Part shown: positions 10,457 through 11,864 of the stretch, in pieces | Position numbering within the stretch: position 1 is the stretch's first letter | Layout: each line of letters begins with the position of its first letter | Assembly: GCA_016867095.1 (NCBI GenBank) | Contig: VGKK01000027.1 | Location: 1-11,864, forward strand | Direction: 5' to 3' | DNA length: 11,864 nucleotides | DNA from: Candidatus Omnitrophota bacterium | GTDB lineage: Bacteria; Omnitrophota; Gorgyraeia; Gygaellales; Profunditerraquicolaceae | Position numbers and translations under genes: made by a program | Notes under the pieces: model-generated | The model's database searches: none | What the model saw: the letters and a program-made list of their open reading frames with translations, nothing else | Told to the model about the DNA's origin: nothing

Positions 10457-11560
10457 TTATTTCTTGCCTATAATTTCTATTAACGAATCCATCTCGCCGT
10501 AAGGATTTATTTGGCGATGAGGGTTATTGGAGTCTTCAATCCAGTTGCCGTCAACAACAAAGCGATAACGGTACTTGCCGGCAGCCAGGTCTATTTTTTT
10601 CTTCCAGGAGCCGTTATCCTGCTGCATCCGGCTGCTATTATCCAGCCGCCAGTTGTTAAAATCCCCGGCCAGGTAAACTTCCCTTGCCTGGGGCGCGGCT
10701 ATAGAAAAAACTATCTCGCTTAATCCGGAAAGCTCCTCTTTTAAAATCTCCTGCATCTTCTTTACTACGAGTTCCGGCCGGGCAACAGCGGGAGCGGAAA
10801 CCGGTTTTTCCTGGGTAATAATCTCGCGGGAGAGGCTAAAGTAATCCTTGGCCCCGCGGCAGTATTTATCATAAGCTAAAATATGGCGGCCCTGGCTCTG
10901 CGCCTCTTTGAGTTTTACGTTTACGTGCACCATAGTGCCCAGGAGGTTATCCTTAAAGGTTGTCCTGATCCGCTCTAAAATCTTAAACGAATGGCGCAGC
11001 CGCGAATCAAAATTAGTCACCAGCACTTTGTAATTAACATTGTGGCCCAGCCTGTCCCTGACCAGGTTAATGATTTCAACCAGCTGCCCTAAGCCCTCCA
11101 GGGAAAAGCGGCTGGCCTCAACCGGAACGACTACTTCATTAGCTGAACGCAGGGCGTTGATGGTCAAAATCCCCAGATTAGGCGGGCAGTCAATGAGGAT
11201 ATAATCATAATTGCCCTTAAAACTATTCAAGACATCCCAAAGCCGCGACTCCCTGCCGATTTCTCCGGCCAGCTCCTGCTCCAGCGTGCTTAACACGATA
11301 CTGGAGGCGGCCAAATCAAAATTTACGTCCACATTCTTAATGATATCCTGTAACCGCGCTCTTTTATGGGTGATTTTTGAAAGGACGTTATAGATGCTTA
11401 AATCGGAGGCGATATTTAAGCCTAAGGTCGCGTGCGCCTGAGGGTCTAAATCTATCAATAAAACTTTGCGATTATTCACCGCTAAAGACGCGGCTAAATT
11501 TATGGCTGTGGTAGTTTTGCCGCAACCCCCTTTTTGATTCGCGATAGAAATAATGCGCAT
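10457..11560 (-). CDS. ParA-family ATPase fused to a CBM48/AMPK-beta glycogen-binding domain
   Basis: A 367-aa protein. Residues 1 to about 250 are a ParA/Soj ATPase: deviant Walker A KGGCGKTT with signature K10 and K15, DLDPQ with D39, and Walker B YILIDCPP with D124. Residues 251-282 are a linker. Residues 283-367 match the AMPK-beta glycogen-binding domain (CBM48). The sugar-stacking Trp in VYLAGDFNNW (W304) and the Trp in VVDGNW (W340) are kept, while two other sugar contacts are conservatively changed (Lys to R333, Asn to D358). ParA ATPases position cargo over the nucleoid, and CBM48 binds glycogen-like glucans. A glucan-cargo positioning role is inferred; no ParB is present here. GGAGGGGG precedes ATG 11560. 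It lies 13 bases after a gene ending in a beta-sandwich domain. Confidence 0.92.
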   Translation of the reverse strand: MRIISIANQKGGCGKTTTAINLAASLAVNNRKVLLIDLDPQAHATLGLNIASDLSIYNVLSKITHKRARLQDIIKNVDVNFDLAASSIVLSTLEQELAGEIGRESRLWDVLNSFKGNYDYILIDCPPNLGILTINALRSANEVVVPVEASRFSLEGLGQLVEIINLVRDRLGHNVNYKVLVTNFDSRLRHSFKILERIRTTFKDNLLGTMVHVNVKLKEAQSQGRHILAYDKYCRGAKDYFSLSREIITQEKPVSAPAVARPELVVKKMQEILKEELSGLSEIVFSIAAPQAREVYLAGDFNNWRLDNSSRMQQDNGSWKKKIDLAAGKYRYRFVVDGNWIEDSNNPHRQINPYGEMDSLIEIIGKK

Positions 11561-11573
11561 CTTGTCCCCCTCC

Positions 11574-11864
11574 TTATTTCAGCAATTTTACATTGGCTAT
11601 ATACAACACGCCCCTCTTCTCTTTCGCGCCCGGGCCTTCCACCACAAAAGAAACCTCGCGCATTCTGGACCACTCGCTGATGTCCTTAAAATCGGAAAGA
11701 TTTATTCTATAATCCTGCCACCTGGCGGGTATATTTTTAACGTAGATTTCGGAATTTTCCTTGAACTGGTTGGTAAACCTGACCCGCAAGGCAACCGGCT
11801 CTTTTTTATAATCCACTTTTTTTACCGAGAACCCCAAAGTCCGGAACCCGTTCAGGTCCAGCTT
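11574..11864 (-). CDS. Carbohydrate-binding-like beta-sandwich protein, 5'-partial
   Basis: The frame is open to the right edge, so this is the 3' end of a gene that begins outside the window; a TTG at 11837 is internal. The visible 96 residues run from KLDLNGFRTLGFSVKK to KRGVLYIANVKLLK and contain alternating strands: VALRVRFTNQ, SEIYVKNIPARWQDYRINLSDF, WSRMREVSFVVEG and GVLYIANVKLL. This is the typical end of a galactose-binding/CIA30-like jelly roll, as found in carbohydrate-binding modules attached to glycoside hydrolases or cell-surface proteins. The catalytic or anchoring part is not visible. It lies directly upstream of the ParA-CBM48 gene, 13 bases apart, suggesting one operon. Confidence 0.6.
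   Translation of the reverse strand, partial: KLDLNGFRTLGFSVKKVDYKKEPVALRVRFTNQFKENSEIYVKNIPARWQDYRINLSDFKDISEWSRMREVSFVVEGPGAKEKRGVLYIANVKLLK

Noticed and set aside
10457..11560. ParAB chromosome segregation locus
   Set aside because: There is no parB gene or parS-like repeat near it, and the CBM48 fusion points to different cargo.

Overview
The window looks like a chromosomal segment of an uncultured Gram-negative-type bacterium. The best guess is Candidatus Omnitrophota (OP3) or a close relative. This rests on gene content only: a DUF4416 protein, two PilZ proteins, a PflX-like radical SAM protein, a small lysine-tailed EF-Tu-domain-2 protein, a ParA fused to a glycogen-binding domain, and a GHKL protein with a low-complexity tail. 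No rRNA or tRNA is present to confirm it. Shine-Dalgarno sites are strong (AGGAGG type), and TTG starts are used at least once.

Layout. (1) 3-1295: the 3' part of a protein with an RsbT/RsbW-like GHKL ATPase domain and a GC-rich Pro/Ala tail. (2) 1326-2130: a MntA/HepT (nucleotidyltransferase/HEPN) toxin-antitoxin pair with its own extended -10 promoter. It is followed by a decayed echo of the 3' end of gene 1, so the pair looks inserted next to, or between copies of, that gene end. (3) 2115-5979: a forward run of housekeeping-like genes. It begins at a very good sigma70-type promoter and holds PilZ, zinc-ribbon, PilZ, DUF4416, a TATCAGA-rich inverted-repeat block, PflX-like radical SAM, a secreted TPR protein, DUF2062 and a NIL-domain protein. 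(4) 5980-8387: an accessory graveyard. It contains a BrnT-like toxin remnant with an intact RHH antitoxin, a promoter/small-ORF/terminator unit, a DUF3800 gene broken by a one-base frameshift, a branched hairpin element, another small ORF ending in a strong terminator, DUF1016 fragments in three frames, and the C-terminal stump of an SplB-like radical SAM gene. (5) 8388-11864, minus strand: a compact cluster. In order of transcription it holds a partial carbohydrate-binding-like beta-sandwich protein, ParA-CBM48, a DUF4870 membrane protein, a 167-bp hairpin array, the EF-Tu-domain-2-like protein, two tiny Cys-rich proteins, a two-TM protein and a DUF134 HTH regulator.

The most interesting items are: the ParA ATPase with a C-terminal AMPK-beta/CBM48-type glycogen-binding domain, next to another carbohydrate-binding-like domain and a membrane protein; the 3 x 45-bp double-hairpin array bounded by a 9-bp inverted repeat; and the layers of decayed toxin-antitoxin and defence-associated genes in 6.0-8.4 kb. 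All family calls come from reading motifs by eye. No database search was run.
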